From the NCBI GenBank assembly GCA_029844215.1, contig CM056723.1, forward strand, positions 85,862,790 to 85,926,789: a stretch of DNA of 64,000 nucleotides, read 5' to 3'. Below, in pieces: positions 48,545-61,031 of this stretch (its first letter is position 1; the number at the start of each line of letters is the position of its first letter). The position numbers were made by a program, and so were the translations under genes. Source of the stretch: Przewalskia tangutica. Taxonomy: Eukaryota > Streptophyta > Magnoliopsida > Solanales > Solanaceae. Below the pieces are notes generated by a model. That model was not told the origin of the DNA. It saw only the letters and a program-made list of their open reading frames with translations, and made no database searches.

Positions 48545-48556
48545 GCTCTGATACCA
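48545..48556 (-). promoter_or_regulatory. Primer-binding site of element D
   Basis: GCTCTGATACCA on the plus strand is TGGTATCAGAGC on the minus strand, three bases from LTR D2. Confidence 0.92.
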
Positions 48557-49842
48557 CTCTGTCATGCCCCGAACCCCGGGCCCGTGACTGGTGCCCTACC
48601 TGGGCACCCTTCTGCCTAACTGACACAAGTAAACTGCAGAATTTAAATAACACCTCATTTTTTTTAAAACCCACATATGTGCAAGGGCAAAGCCGACAAG
48701 ACTGCCATATAATATACATAATCAAAAGACACTACACTGTACATGAGTCCAATCCCACATATGAATACAAACCTCTAAGAGTTATACTGAACTATGACGG
48801 GACAAGGCCCCGCCGTACCCATAACTGTACAAAAGCCTGTACTGAAGGATCTATACCAAAAAGATAAACTCCTGAACAGATGGAGCTATCCAAAAACTCT
48901 GAGCAGGGTCCTACACCTGCAGATCACCAAACTGCGTACCTAAACCTGCGACATGAACGCAGCCCCCCGAAGGAGGTCAGTACGAAGAATGTACCAAGTA
49001 TGTGAAACAGTAAGTACTGTAATGAAATCATAACAGTCTAAACAAAACAGGAGACATGTATGATAGCCAACCTACAGTACACAATACATAAGCAGTCATA
49101 CCAAGTCAGGGACGCATGCCCTCAAAGTCATTACTCAAATATAACCATGGGTCTCACGCCCATAATATCAATCATGCCCGTGGAATCCTTCCTCACTGCC
49201 GGCAGTCCATGATATAATACAACATCAGTAAGCACACTGAACCTTACAATCATGAGAGTAATGCAATCATTTTTATCTTTTAAGTTATGTCTTTAACAAT
49301 GAGAATTACTGTTCCACTTTAAATCACACACACTGCACGCTTTCATTAATGAAATCACTACCGTTTCAAAACATGAAGGCCGTGCCAGTGCCAGGGTCAA
49401 CCACCCTCTGTGTTATAATGCAACCTATCATAGGACTATTTCACCCGCAAGGGACTATTTCACCCGCTTAGGTCATGAGGACCCGCAATGAGTCATCGGT
49501 ACACGATACTCGCATCACGGATAGCTAATCCATGACTTATATATATCTCGTGAATTTAACCCGCCGAGTCAAATACCGACCGTCGTGAGTGTGTACCACT
49601 CACCCCCATGGGGAGCTAACCCATGGTATCCTTGAAACAAGTTGCCGACCCTTTATGGAGGGACGCGGAGATGTGGAAATATGACACTTGCACGAATGTC
49701 TATATGAGCAACCCATATGCAAGCAAACCAAGGCAAAATCATGCCTTTACACAAATCAAGACAATTACCATGCCTTTCTTTTTGCCATAAACCAAGACAA
49801 TACCATGCCTTCTTTTTACATAAACCAAGACAATTACCATGT

Positions 49843-52515
49843 TGTAACGACTCGTAATTTTGAACAATGATTTGAGCACTTTAACGTAGGCAACTACACC
49901 CGAGTGTTGGGAAAATTTTATTATATTTACGTATGCTAATAAAGGGATTAGTATACAAGGAACGCATTCCCGAAATAATTTTTGGCGTGACAAGTGCGAC
50001 GAAGGGGTGCGGAATAAATTTGGTGTATGTGTAAAAAGGGTATAGACTAATGTCATATTACAATAATTATTACATTAAGTATATGAAGGTCTTATGAGTT
50101 ATTAGGATTTAAATGAATGGGAATTTAGGGTTAATTATATGTGTAATTGGGTGTATGTCGAATTAATGGAAGACATGGAGAATTATTAGTAGTTTAATCT
50201 TTAATGTCAAAATGTAGTAGATACTAAAGAATTTAGTAAGAGGTATATTTGGATATGTACGAGAGGATATCACTATCCAGGTGGTATTATGAGGAATATT
50301 TGTGGATGACTAGTCTGTGGTAATAATTTTATGGATAAGTGTAGGTGTATATGATGTACACGTATAGAAGAATAGAAACAACATGCAGGACTATTATTTG
50401 TATAGAATGAAGTCCATTAATTTCATTTGAAACTTTTAATGTGAGTGGTGTAACAATATGGCATATAAGTACATATGATGTAGCAGCCACGTTCCCACCC
50501 TCTCTCATTTTTTTAGCAAACTTTTAACAATTTCTTTCCTGAGTTGTTATTGAATTAAGTGAATTATTCCATTATGAGTTTGGAATATAGCTTAGTTTAG
50601 GTTCAGTAAAATACTCTTCTGGATCGAGTTTCTTTAGGGCATTAGATAATAGCATAATTCGTTGTGTCGAAAGAGACAATATGTGATCAAGGGAAGTTAC
50701 AAATATACTGAGCTTATCATTATCCTTCGTGGTAATTGATTGTACCAGTTCAAGTCCCAAGTCGTGCTCTAAAATTCTCGGCCCAAGGTTCTTATTTTGT
50801 TACGATAATTCCAGATTTTCAATGAGAATTCCAAGACCAATAAAGGTTGATATTCTACGTGAAGCATATTCAACCTAGCGTGTGGATTAAGCCGGAAAGG
50901 TATGTGGAACTTTTCTTATCTCTTGAGCATGAGTAGTTATAAATATATAGTACGGTAGACGTACAAGATTTAAATGAATTTAGTTTCATTTTGATATCCT
51001 TGACTTGTTTTAAGAATGTCCAAGTTGGTTGAGTTAGAGAATGAACTCACTTGTTTTAAAGGATAAAAATGTCTTAGTTTCTAAAGTATAAAGCTAGTAT
51101 AACGGCTTTATGGGAAGTTGGTTATAATAGCTTTATGGAAAGTTAAAAAGAGTGGTTTACTCTAAGTAATTTAAGTATGTTAAATGACTTGAAATAATGA
51201 AAGGCAAATTGATTTAAAGGCATCAATTGCTTAAAGGTTTTAAAAGAATGAAGTCACTTGATTTAGAAGCCCGAAAATGTATTTCTAAAGGTATTGTGAC
51301 TTGTCTTGAAAAGTAATTGTGACTTGATACTACGGTTATTAGTATCTTGGAAGTTTTATATGAAAAAGAGTCATTTTAAAATAATAGAAGTACGTAGTAC
51401 TTTGGGTTAAATTCCCGGATTGTTATAAAGACTTGTTAGTGCCTTAAGTAAACTAAAATGAGAGTGTATATGAACAAAACTAATAAGAAGTTAGGGGATT
51501 CTTAACTTGCTTATGTTATGTATGATAAGTCGGTAGGGCTTATGTTATGTATGATAAGCCGGTAGGGCTTATGTTATGGGTGATGGCCGTTTGAGCTAGG
51601 GTAAGAGTATAAATGAGGGGTTTAGACGTTATACCACCTTCTCCAGGGTAAGAGTATAAATGAGGGGTAAACCCCCAAGACGTTATACCACCTTCTGAGT
51701 ATGATTGAGGGGTAAACCCCCAAGACATTATATCACTCCATGGATTTGCTACCCATGATGCGAGGAATACCTCATGCGGGTCCGAAAGGGCTTATGCGGG
51801 TGAAATAGTCCCATGCGGGGCGGACCAGTCCTATGCGAGGAATACCTCATGCGGGTCCATACGACCCTTGCGGGTGAAATAGTCCCAGGAGTAGGATTGC
51901 TTAATGATACTGCGGGCGGGTGGCCCTGCTTTGATCATGAGCCTCCTATTTTTATGCAGTAAAGTATACTCTTGATTACTCTCATTGTTAGTAAGACACA
52001 GTGTACTGTTAATTGAGTTATCATACCTGTCTCCAGTTTTATTATAGACTTATGATTTCATTACAGTACTTTCAGTTTCACATATTTGGTACATGTTGTA
52101 CTGACCCCCTTCGGGGGGCTGCGTTCATGCCGCAGGTAGAGTATACAGGTTGCTGATCCTCACTATTAGGATCACTGATTCAGCTGTTGAGAAGCTCCAT
52201 TACTCCGGAGGCTTATCCCTGGTATTGTCGGTTGTTGTACATTCAGGGGTATGGCGGGGCCCTGTCCCGTCACTGTTGTTATTCTTAGAGGTCTGTAGTC
52301 ATGTCTAGTGGTTTGGGCTGTAAAGAAAGAATTGTGACTGATGTTTATTTTATTATGTATGTTTTACGGAAGGTGGCCTTATCGGCTATCATGTTGATGT
52401 ATTATGTCTAAGTGTTTTTATAAGTTGTGTATGTTTCGCTGCTATTCTCTGATGTATACCTGTGAGGGGTGCCCAGGTAGGGCACCAGTCGCGGGCCCGA
52501 GGTCGGGTCGTGACA
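49843..52515 (+). mobile_element. Solo LTR F in D2
   Basis: A 2673-bp LTR runs from TGTAACGACTCG to GGTCGTGACA. It is flanked by CATGT (49838-49842) and CATGC (52516-52520); the empty site in D1 reads CCATGCC, so the left copy probably carries a C-to-T change. The end modules (hairpin 52469-52485, conserved CCCTGTCCCGTC block near 52245-52270, AGGTATGTGG at 50898-50907) show it belongs to the same LTR group, but its first few hundred bases differ from all others. Confidence 0.9.
51500..51900 (+). repeat. Tandem repeats in solo LTR F
   Basis: 51510-51590 holds about three copies of a 29-bp unit with CTTATGTTATGTATGATAAG. 51595-51735 holds two to three copies of a roughly 53-bp unit with GAGGGGTAAACCCCCAAGAC. 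51750-51900 holds GCGAGGAATACCTCATGCGG units like those of the B LTRs. Confidence 0.78.
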
Positions 52516-55006
52516 CATGCCTTCTTTTTACATAAACCAAGACAATTACCATGCCTTCTTTTTACATAAACCAAGACAAATCCTTATTTAAGCAAGCCAA
52601 AGTACTTATCAAGGCACACATAGAATAATTCTCATTTTAACAAGCCAAAGTACTTATCAAGGTACAAATAGAATAATTCTCATTTAACAAGTCAAAGTAC
52701 TACGTGCGTACATTCTTTTCAAAAGACTCCTTTTTATGTAAAACCCCAAGATACTAACACCCGTAGTATCAAGGCGTGTCTATTTTTCAAAGTAAGTTAC
52801 TACACTTTTAGAAACTCATTTCAAAGCTTGAAACCAAGTAACTTCAAATTTTCACAATCTAGACAACTTATGCCCATTAATCAAAATAAACAACTTTCTT
52901 AACCTTCCATAAAGCCGTTATAACCAACTTCCCATAAAGCCGTTATAACCCTTTATGGTTTTAGACCAATTCATTCCTTTTTATATCCAAGAGACTTACA
53001 CTTTTAAAACCAAGTATCACATACTTACAAATCAAGTTTCTTAACTTTCAAAATGCTTCAAGTCTCTTAATCTTTAGAAATCAAGTTTCTTCTACTATTA
53101 AACCTCAAGTAACTCACACCTTTAAAACAAGTTACTTCTCTTAAATCATGTCATTTATCCTCTTTTAAAACAATTAAGTAAATCACTCCTTTGACTCGCC
53201 TAAAGTCATTATAACGACCTTTAAGTTTTGGAACTAAGGCACTAGCCAAAAGATTTGGAAACCACTTCCTTTTCAAGACTCTATGTACTTTAAGTAAAAT
53301 ACTTTCACTTTTGAGAATTCAATCTTCACTAAGGAAATGGATTATAACAACTTACAATTTAAACATCAAAGTACAATCAAGGAAGTATATAGAACAAATT
53401 CTATATTAGGCAATCCAAGTACAACCAAGGAATGGATCATTTAAGGAGTATGACTTACTTTCTTTATCTTAAGGAATCATGCTAGAAGAAGAGATAGTTC
53501 ACATACCTTTTCGGCTTAATCCGCAAGCTAAGTCGAATACGCCGCACGTAGAATTGTCAACCTATAATGGTCACAACATGACTATCAATTTCTAGTTTCT
53601 AACGTAGAATAATACTAAGTAAGCGGTCTCTTATTCTACGGAAAATCGGGCAGCACCTCCTTTGTTTCTACATACTTTGCCACCTTTTTCAAGGCCAAAT
53701 TCAATAACCAAACATGCCACATTTAAGGCTCAACATACCAACCAATCAAAAGGGATTACACGCCTTACAATACGTGTAAAATTCCGTCCCATAATTCATA
53801 CCAAGTAGTTTAATAACCAAGCCATTCTCGGCCAACATATACAACAACACAAGTCCTTTCCAATTCTTTTTTCAATCCAAGTTCTTAGGTCTAACATGTT
53901 ATGTAGTCATAAACAACTTTAACAACTATAATTCCTTCTATATATAACATGTGACGACTTATACTAATAATCAACTTGAATTGTAATCTTAAGGCTAAAC
54001 ATGCTAATTTTTGGATTAGGGTTCCAATAGCCAATACACTTATCAAACTTCATACTAAATACCTCATGCTTGCTAATATCAATAGCTACAACAATAATTA
54101 ATCTTAATTACTAAAATGACAAGAATTATACCTTTACAAGCCCTTAAAATTTCCAAGATTCAAAGTCGCTCCTTAGCAATTCTTAGCTCCTTTCCTTTAC
54201 GCTCCAATCCGCTATTTGAAGCCCTTAGAAGTTCACAACCAACTTCTCTTCCATTTCCAATCCAAACTTGTAAAAATGACTTAGGTTTTCGCCTTGCGAC
54301 TAACGTGAAAACGTCATTTTTCCTAAATCTTTCTATTGAGATATCCTTACAATACCCTTAGGGACCTAGGGTTAAAGTCTTGTGAATAATGGATCAAAAC
54401 TACAAAATTTTCTTGTGGGAAAATCACTGAAGCCGAGAGCTTCTAAGCTAGCACAAGCTTTCTCTAAATTTTTCTAAGTGTGGAAGACCTTGTCTTGCTA
54501 CTAGTGTGGTATATAAAACACAATGGAGGGCTTAGATTGCAACACTTGAGTGGCTAGGATGAAGAACACTTGGATAATTAGCCAAGTGGACAAGTTGACA
54601 AGTCAACAATCTCAAGCTTTGAAGACTTATCATCCACAATGGTCAAATGACCATTCTAACCTTGCTAATTTTCGTCCAAGACCATGTGGGGGGAGGTGCC
54701 ACGTGTCGCCCTCCCATTCGTCCATAAAATTTCGTAACCCTCGTGGGCTCCACAAAACGTAAAATTCCTCGGGTGGTCCCCACATGACCAAATCCGTAAA
54801 AATAAATTTCCATAATGTTAATAAGTTCCATATTCTTCAAATAATGCATTTTGAGAATCCAATTCTCATCAACGAACATTTTTTTCCTTTCCGACGCTCG
54901 GAAAATTTTCCGTCGTAAAAACAATTCTTTCTTTCGTACCAATTTCAAGTCCTGTGTTCCTTACTTACATTCTCTTATACATGTCCTGGACTTACGGGGT
55001 GTAACA

Positions 55007-55676
55007 TTCTTCCCCCCTTAGAAACATTCGTCCCCGAATGTTCTTAGTCGGTTGTCAAGCTTTACAAACTCCGGCATAGTCTCTTTACTATGCCTATCAA
55101 TCAATACTCCACAAGACCAACGATGCCACACATGGCCACCACATAATATACGTAAACATAACAATGGACATTCCATCCATGGTCCCTTCTCACAAAACTC
55201 GAAGGTTACTGTCTTATCAAAAACAAGATCTTTAGAGGTTACTTTCTTTTTCCCCGCATAAAGGGATGGCCCTGTCGTAATCTAAGTCATGGGGCTAACA
55301 CTATCTGAATCCTTCGGTCGGACTTCTACTCAACTAACTGATCTGTTCCCCCGTGTTACTTCCCTTCTCTGTCTCACTTAGTCACCAAACTAGTTGGGAC
55401 ATGAATCTATAACCTGCCTAGCTTAGTTTACCAACCGGTGTAAACTCTAATACTAGTATCATCTCAATCACGAGCACCTATGGACAGTGTTACTGAACCT
55501 AAGGCGTGTGTATCATCATAATTAACCTACTAGACACGGTCTGTAGATGGAAACCAATACTAAATGTCCTGCAACCTCCTGATTATAGATGTGGTGCACA
55601 ACACACCGATAATCAAGACTCTACTAGACACGGTATGTAGACACTTTCCGAGGACTAACTGCTCTGATACCACTTT
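55007..55676 (-). mobile_element. Short chimeric internal region between D2 and D3
   Basis: The left 520 bp (PPT at 55007-55021, hairpin 55023-55042 and following) match the PPT side of element D at 46236-46760. From about 55526 to the PBS at 55661-55672 it matches the PBS side of the next internal region (61085-61227). The switch lies at TAATTAACCT/ACTAGACACGG, and ACTAGACACGGTCTGTAGA occurs at the switch and again near 55622. No coding sequence. Confidence 0.8.
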
Positions 55677-58600
55677 TGTCACGACCCGACCCCGGGCCGC
55701 GACTGGTGCCCTACCTGGGCACCCTTCTAATCATACAACATAATAAACTGCGGAAGATAATAACACCCATTTTTTTTTAAACCAAGGCCAAGCCGATAAG
55801 GCTGCCATAACATAAAAAATTCCCGAAAGGGGCTACACTGTTTAACAATGTAAAAAAAACAACTCTAGTCAGTCCAGCCCAAAGGTGAATACAGACCTCT
55901 AAGATTTGAACAAATACTATGACGGGACAAGGCCCCGCCGTACCCCTGAATATACATAGCCATGACAACTCCGGAACATTGGAGCCATCTCAAAATGCTG
56001 AATCAGGATCCTAAGCTCGCGGATCCACAACTGTGTACCTAAACCTGCGGACATGAACGGCCTCGAAGAAGTCGATAACAAAAGTGCAGAATATGGAACG
56101 GAAAATAAGTGCGATAAACAAATCATAACTGTACAAAAGAATGACATGGGCAAGTATAAAAAGGGTACATACCAGATCCTACCGTGTCATTACCATCTCG
56201 TGAACTTAATCGTACCTTATTATCTTTTCCCATTTTTCAATAAAAGTTATAGTCACTTTCTTACGTACATACTTAGGAAAAATCATCAAGTTCATTACCA
56301 TATAACTTACTTATCTTTCATAACATAATCCGGCCCTTTATGGAGGGACGCATATACTACCCGGCCCAATCTGGGACGCGATCAAGTCACACAAATATCA
56401 AAGCGTGCCCGTGGAATTCCTTCCTCACTGCCGGCAGTCTATGACATAAATCATACTCATGTGCCGCGCCCGTGGAATCCTACCTCACTGTCGGCGTACA
56501 CATATAATATACATATATATATATACCCCCTGCCCGTGGAATCCTCCATCACTGCCGGCAGCCGTAGGTGTAACATATAACCAGGTGACACGCCCGTGGC
56601 ATCCTACCTCACTGTCAGCGTACACGTATACAATACATATATATATATATATATATATATAACGCGGCCGCATGCCCCGGAATCCCTCATCGTATAAGCA
56701 TGGCCATAACGTGCCCTCGACATTCCTCATCGTAGGTGCAGGTCTTCATGGGGAGCTAGCCCATGGAATAAGAATATAACATGCCCCCGGAATCCCTCAT
56801 CGTGGGTACATGTCTTCATGGGGAGCTAGCCCATGGAGTAATAGTCGTACATAGCATGGTCGCATGCCCCGGAATCCCTCATCGTATAAGCATGGCCATG
56901 GGTAATAAAACAAATCCGGGAATCTAACCCGCCTCCTGGTCACATGCCTCGGAATCCCACATCGTATAAGCATGTCCAAGGATCAATCATAATGGAAGCA
57001 TACCCGTGGAATCCCATCATCGATGCGTCGCCCAAGTAAACTTACAACAAGACGGTGGCCTCCAAGGAGTCACGACAACGTAAACATATAATACTTGCAC
57101 TCAAAGCTATCACAAGCAAACATAGGCAAGTTCATTAAACCTTTAGACTTCCATTTTTATAAAATCATGGCACTTTCGTTTCACACATAAAAATCCGGGA
57201 ATTTAACCCAAAGTACTACGCACCTCTACTCCTTTAAAATGACTCTTTTTCAAATAAAACTTCCAAGATACTAATAACCGTAGTATCAAGTCATATATAC
57301 TTTTCAAGACAAGTCACAATACCTTTTAGAAATACAATTATATGCTTCTAAATCACGTGACTTCTTTCTTTAAAACCTTAAGCAATTGGTACCTTTAAAA
57401 CAATTTGCCCTTCTATATTTCAAGTCATTTCTTTGCTTACATTACTGAAGAAAACCATTCTTTTAATCTTCCATAAAGTTGTTATAACCAACTTCCCATA
57501 AAGCCGTTATAACTCTTTATGTCTTAGACAATTTCATTCCTTTTATAACCAAGAGACTTATACTTTCAAATCGAATTACATAGCTTTCAAAATACTTCAA
57601 GTCTCTTAACTTTTAAGAAAACCAGTTTCTTAACTTTAGAATGGCAAGAAATTAATACTTTCCAAATCAAGTATTCTATGCTTTTAAATCAATTCATTTC
57701 TTCCTTTAAGAATCAAGTCCCATAACTTGAAAAATAAAGTCTCTTAACCTTTTAAGAATTTGAGGTTCATAGTCTTAAAACCTCTTACGTAAATTCTTAT
57801 AAATTAAGTAACATATACTTGGTGCGTTGTGAATAAGTTATACTTATTTATAACGATCTTAATCAAGTAGCCATGATCTAGAAAATGTAATACAATTTTG
57901 TCTTATCTTAGCTTCTATGCAGATGGAGAATTCTACTTGTTTTAACTTAATTGATTGTCATTACATTTTCCTTTATTAACGCTGCAGTGGCTTGTTCGAT
58001 ACTTATTCTCATTTGTGTCGTAACTTAGCCAAGTCAACTTGGCTCCAAAATACCTCCTAACGACTCTTACCAACATCCCCCATAAGACTTGGTAAGAACT
58101 TAGGAAACTTAGACATAACCCTTACGTAGAGTAAATCAACATACATACCTCTTAACTTCTAAGAGTAGAAGGAATCATGAAATAATACCACATGTATATT
58201 CCATACATAGAATCATGTCAAAAGAAGGAAGAGGTTCACATACCTCGCGACGATTATCGACAAATAACAAAATGCTCCAAAGTACTTCAACCTTGATAGC
58301 TATTCCATCCCTCAAGTAGAACACGCTATACTTAGTACTTCCACCTATAATGGCCATAATACGTCCATTAACCTCTAGCTTCAAACGTAGAATATTCTAA
58401 GTGCAAAGTCACTAAATTCTACGGAAAATCGGACAGCACTTCCTTTGTTTCTACATACTTTGCCACCTTTTTCAAGGCCGAATTCAATAACCAAACACGC
58501 CATATTTAAGGCCCAACAATTCAGCTAACCAAAGGGGATTACACGCCTTAATAGGACGTGTAAAATTCCGCCCCACAAATTAATACGAAACTAGTTCCAT

Positions 58601-59786
58601 ATTTAAAGCCATTCTTGACTAAACATATACAACAACACAAAGTCCTTTTCCAATTCTTTTCAATCCAACTTCTTAGGCCTAACATGTTATATAGTCATAA
58701 ACAACTTAACAATTATAATTCCTTCTTTATATAACATGTGACGATTAAACTAATAACCCAATTGAATTGAAATCTCAAGGATAAACATACTAGTTTTCGG
58801 ATTAGGGTTCCAATATCCATAAAACTTATCAACTTCATAATATATATCTCATACTTGCTAATATCCATAGCTACAACAATGAGTAATCTTAGTTACTAAA
58901 ACGACAAGAATTTTACCTTTACAAGCCCTTATAATTTTCAAGATTCAATGTCGCTCCTTAGCAATTCTTAGCTCCTTTCCTTTACGCTCCAATCCGCTAT
59001 TTGAAGCCTTTAGAAGCTCACAACCAACTTCTCTTCCATTTCCAATCAAAACCTATGAAAATGCCTTAGGTTTTCGCCTTGCGACTAACGTGAAAACACC
59101 GTTTTTCTGAAATCTTTCTATTGAGATATCCTTACAATACCCTTAGGGACCTTGGGTTAAAGTCTTGTGAATAATGGAACACAATTGCAATTTTTTTTGT
59201 GTGGAACATGTTGAACCCGTGAGCACTCTTTGAAGAACAAGGGTGTTGTGATTTTTTTCTAAGTGTTGAAGAGCTAGTCTTGCACTAGTGTGGTATATAT
59301 AACACAATGAAGGGTCAAGATTATAACAAATGTGTGGCTTGGATGAAGATCATTAATTAAATAGCCAAGTGGACAAGTTGACTTGGTCAATATTATCAAG
59401 CTAGCAAGACTTATCATCCACGATGGTCAAATGACCATTCTAACCTTGCAATATTTCGTCCAATACCATATGAGGAGGTTCCACGTGTCACCCTCTCATT
59501 CGTCCATAAAATTATGTAACCCTCGTGGGCCCCACAAAATGTAAAATTCCTCGGGTGGGCCCCACGTGACCAAATTCGTAAAAATAAAACTCCATAATGT
59601 TAATAAGTTCCATACTCTTCAAATAATGCATTTTGAGAATCTAATTTTCACCAACGAACATTTTTCCTTTCCGACGTTCGAAAGATTTTCCGTCGGAAAA
59701 ACAATTCTTCCTTTCGTACCCTTTTCAAGTCTTGTGTTCCTTACTTACATTCTCTTATACATGCCCTGGACTTACGGGGTGTAACA
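55677..59786 (-). mobile_element. LTR D3
   Basis: A 4110-bp LTR runs from TGTCACGACCCGACCCCGGG to GGGGTGTAACA, preceded by PBS (55661-55672) and followed by PPT (59787-59801). It is close to D4 and more distant from D1/D2 in its 3' half, so it is a second subfamily. The terminal hairpin is at 55706-55722. AGGTATGTGA is inverted at 58236-58245. The TATA-like TATATATAAC is at 59294-59303 with CCACGTGTCACC upstream at 59480-59491. Confidence 0.88.
56330..57010 (-). repeat. Degenerate tandem repeats and (AT)n in D3
   Basis: Copies of units with GCCCGTGGAATCC and TCACTGCCGGCAG or TCATCGTATAAGCATG, spaced roughly 60-100 bp apart. An (AT)n run lies at 56637-56661. Counterpart in D4 at 61890-62550. 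Confidence 0.7.
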
Positions 59787-60845
59787 TTATTCCCCCCTTA
59801 GAAACATTCGTCCCCGAATGTTCTTTCGGAGTCCAATCTAATTAGATAGCGACATAGTCTCATTTTACTGCACCCTTCATACTACATATGCCACCCATGG
59901 CCACATAGCAATACTTATACTAAGATGTCAACCTTGGCACTCACGAAGCCAACTAGTCCATACTCATAATGACCTCAAAGTCTGTTGTAATCATCTCTAC
60001 AAGGTCTACTAGGGTCTGACGACTGTATAATCACCGGGCAATTCTCATATACCCGCTCAGCTACCACCCCCAAACACTCACGGGTGTAGTTACCTCGAAA
60101 GGTTCTTACGGATTCAGATTCTATTCCTTTACACTTGGTCGCTAACTTTCTTACTGGTCGCACTCTTTCCGTACTTCCAACACATACTAGCATACATACA
60201 TAACCCCCATACCGATTCTGGCCCCCAATCTTTGGAGTTACTCAATTAAACAACATAAGGCCATTTCCAGCTCTCACGACCTGGTTCCGGTGGAACGCGT
60301 CCACGAACCCGTAAAACAATTAACTAGACTTGGGCCTTGCACCCTCGTGACCCTGTCACGTAGCGAAACTACTACCAACTGATCCCACTCTATTTCAGGC
60401 TATGGGGCGACCCGTAACAGGTCCTCACCCCGACCCGCCGTCGCACTTAACTCTAACTTTAGTCTGAATAAAATTTTATTGCCCGAGAAGGCCTTATATA
60501 TACCTAAGGTGTCGGCGGCTATTAATACTCTTAGGCTCGCAATTTCCATGCTCCAAGCCTACCTTACCAGTCCCCCCGTAAACAGGTACAAAAACTTCTC
60601 ATAATACCATAATCGTGTCGTCTTGATCACAACAACCATTACTTACTCTATACGGACCTCATCCGTACAATTCTCTTAAGCCTACCACGTAGCTTAATAT
60701 ATTAACATGGTATTCCATTAAGTTTCTTAACATGACTTCTTAAGGGTTCATCGCCTATCGCATGACTCATCCTTTCCCAATTATCTCAAAATAAAACATA
60801 AGACCTTGGCGAGAATTCATTAACTGTTCCATACCTTCCCGGTAT

Positions 60846-61031
60846 CTAGTTAGTCTTTACCAACTCTTGGTAATCTAAAATCATTCTAGGCAACACGCGT
60901 CTGACCCTCATATATAACTCCGTATAGATGTATGCCACAATACCAACTATACTACAATCACTACCAACCTGGATACACAATCCACATAGTCCTTCCTGGG
61001 TCACTGCTGCCTTTCTCGTAGCTGCAATCAA
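60846..61031 (-). CDS. Small conserved frame of the D3-D4 internal region
   Basis: 61 codons beginning MIAATRKAAVTQEGLCGLCI and containing YIYTELYMRVRRVLPR. It is similar in residues and DNA to the first 60 codons of the frame at 15729-16121 and lies at the same place, after the PBS and after GATTGCAG. It could be a decayed gag start, a short leader peptide, or simply conserved non-coding DNA. No known domain. Confidence 0.28.
   Translation of the reverse strand: MIAATRKAAVTQEGLCGLCIQVGSDCSIVGIVAYIYTELYMRVRRVLPRMILDYQELVKTN

Larger units (their letters stand above)
39167..55006 (-). mobile_element. Element D: non-autonomous Ty3/Gypsy-type retrotransposon, minus strand
   Basis: Two near-identical LTRs, D1 (39167-46235) and D2 (48560-55006), have net lengths of 3772 and 3769 bp once nested elements E and F are removed. 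They flank a 2.3-kb internal region with PPT, a broken gag and PBS in reverse order. The near identity implies a young insertion, but solo LTRs E and F have since entered it. On its right D2 continues into a further PPT and internal sequence, so D is part of a longer LTR array. No pol was seen. Confidence 0.87.
48560..55006 (-). mobile_element. LTR D2 (5' LTR of D), split by solo LTR F
   Basis: It runs from TGTCATGCCCCG at 48560 to GGGGTGTAACA at 55006 and is nearly identical to D1 outside the nested elements. The terminal hairpin at 48591-48607 is GTGCCCTACCTGGGCAC. It is followed on the right not by unrelated flank but by PPT-side internal sequence (55007 on), which marks it as a shared LTR in an array. 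Confidence 0.87.

Noticed and set aside
48679..48867. Similar frames at 39141-39467 and 48679-48867
   Set aside because: They match because they are the same LTR segment in D1 and D2. They run antisense through LTR ends and have no domain.
56459..56730. Frames with runs of Ile-Tyr across the (AT)n tracts in D3 and D4
   Set aside because: They are translations of simple AT repeats.
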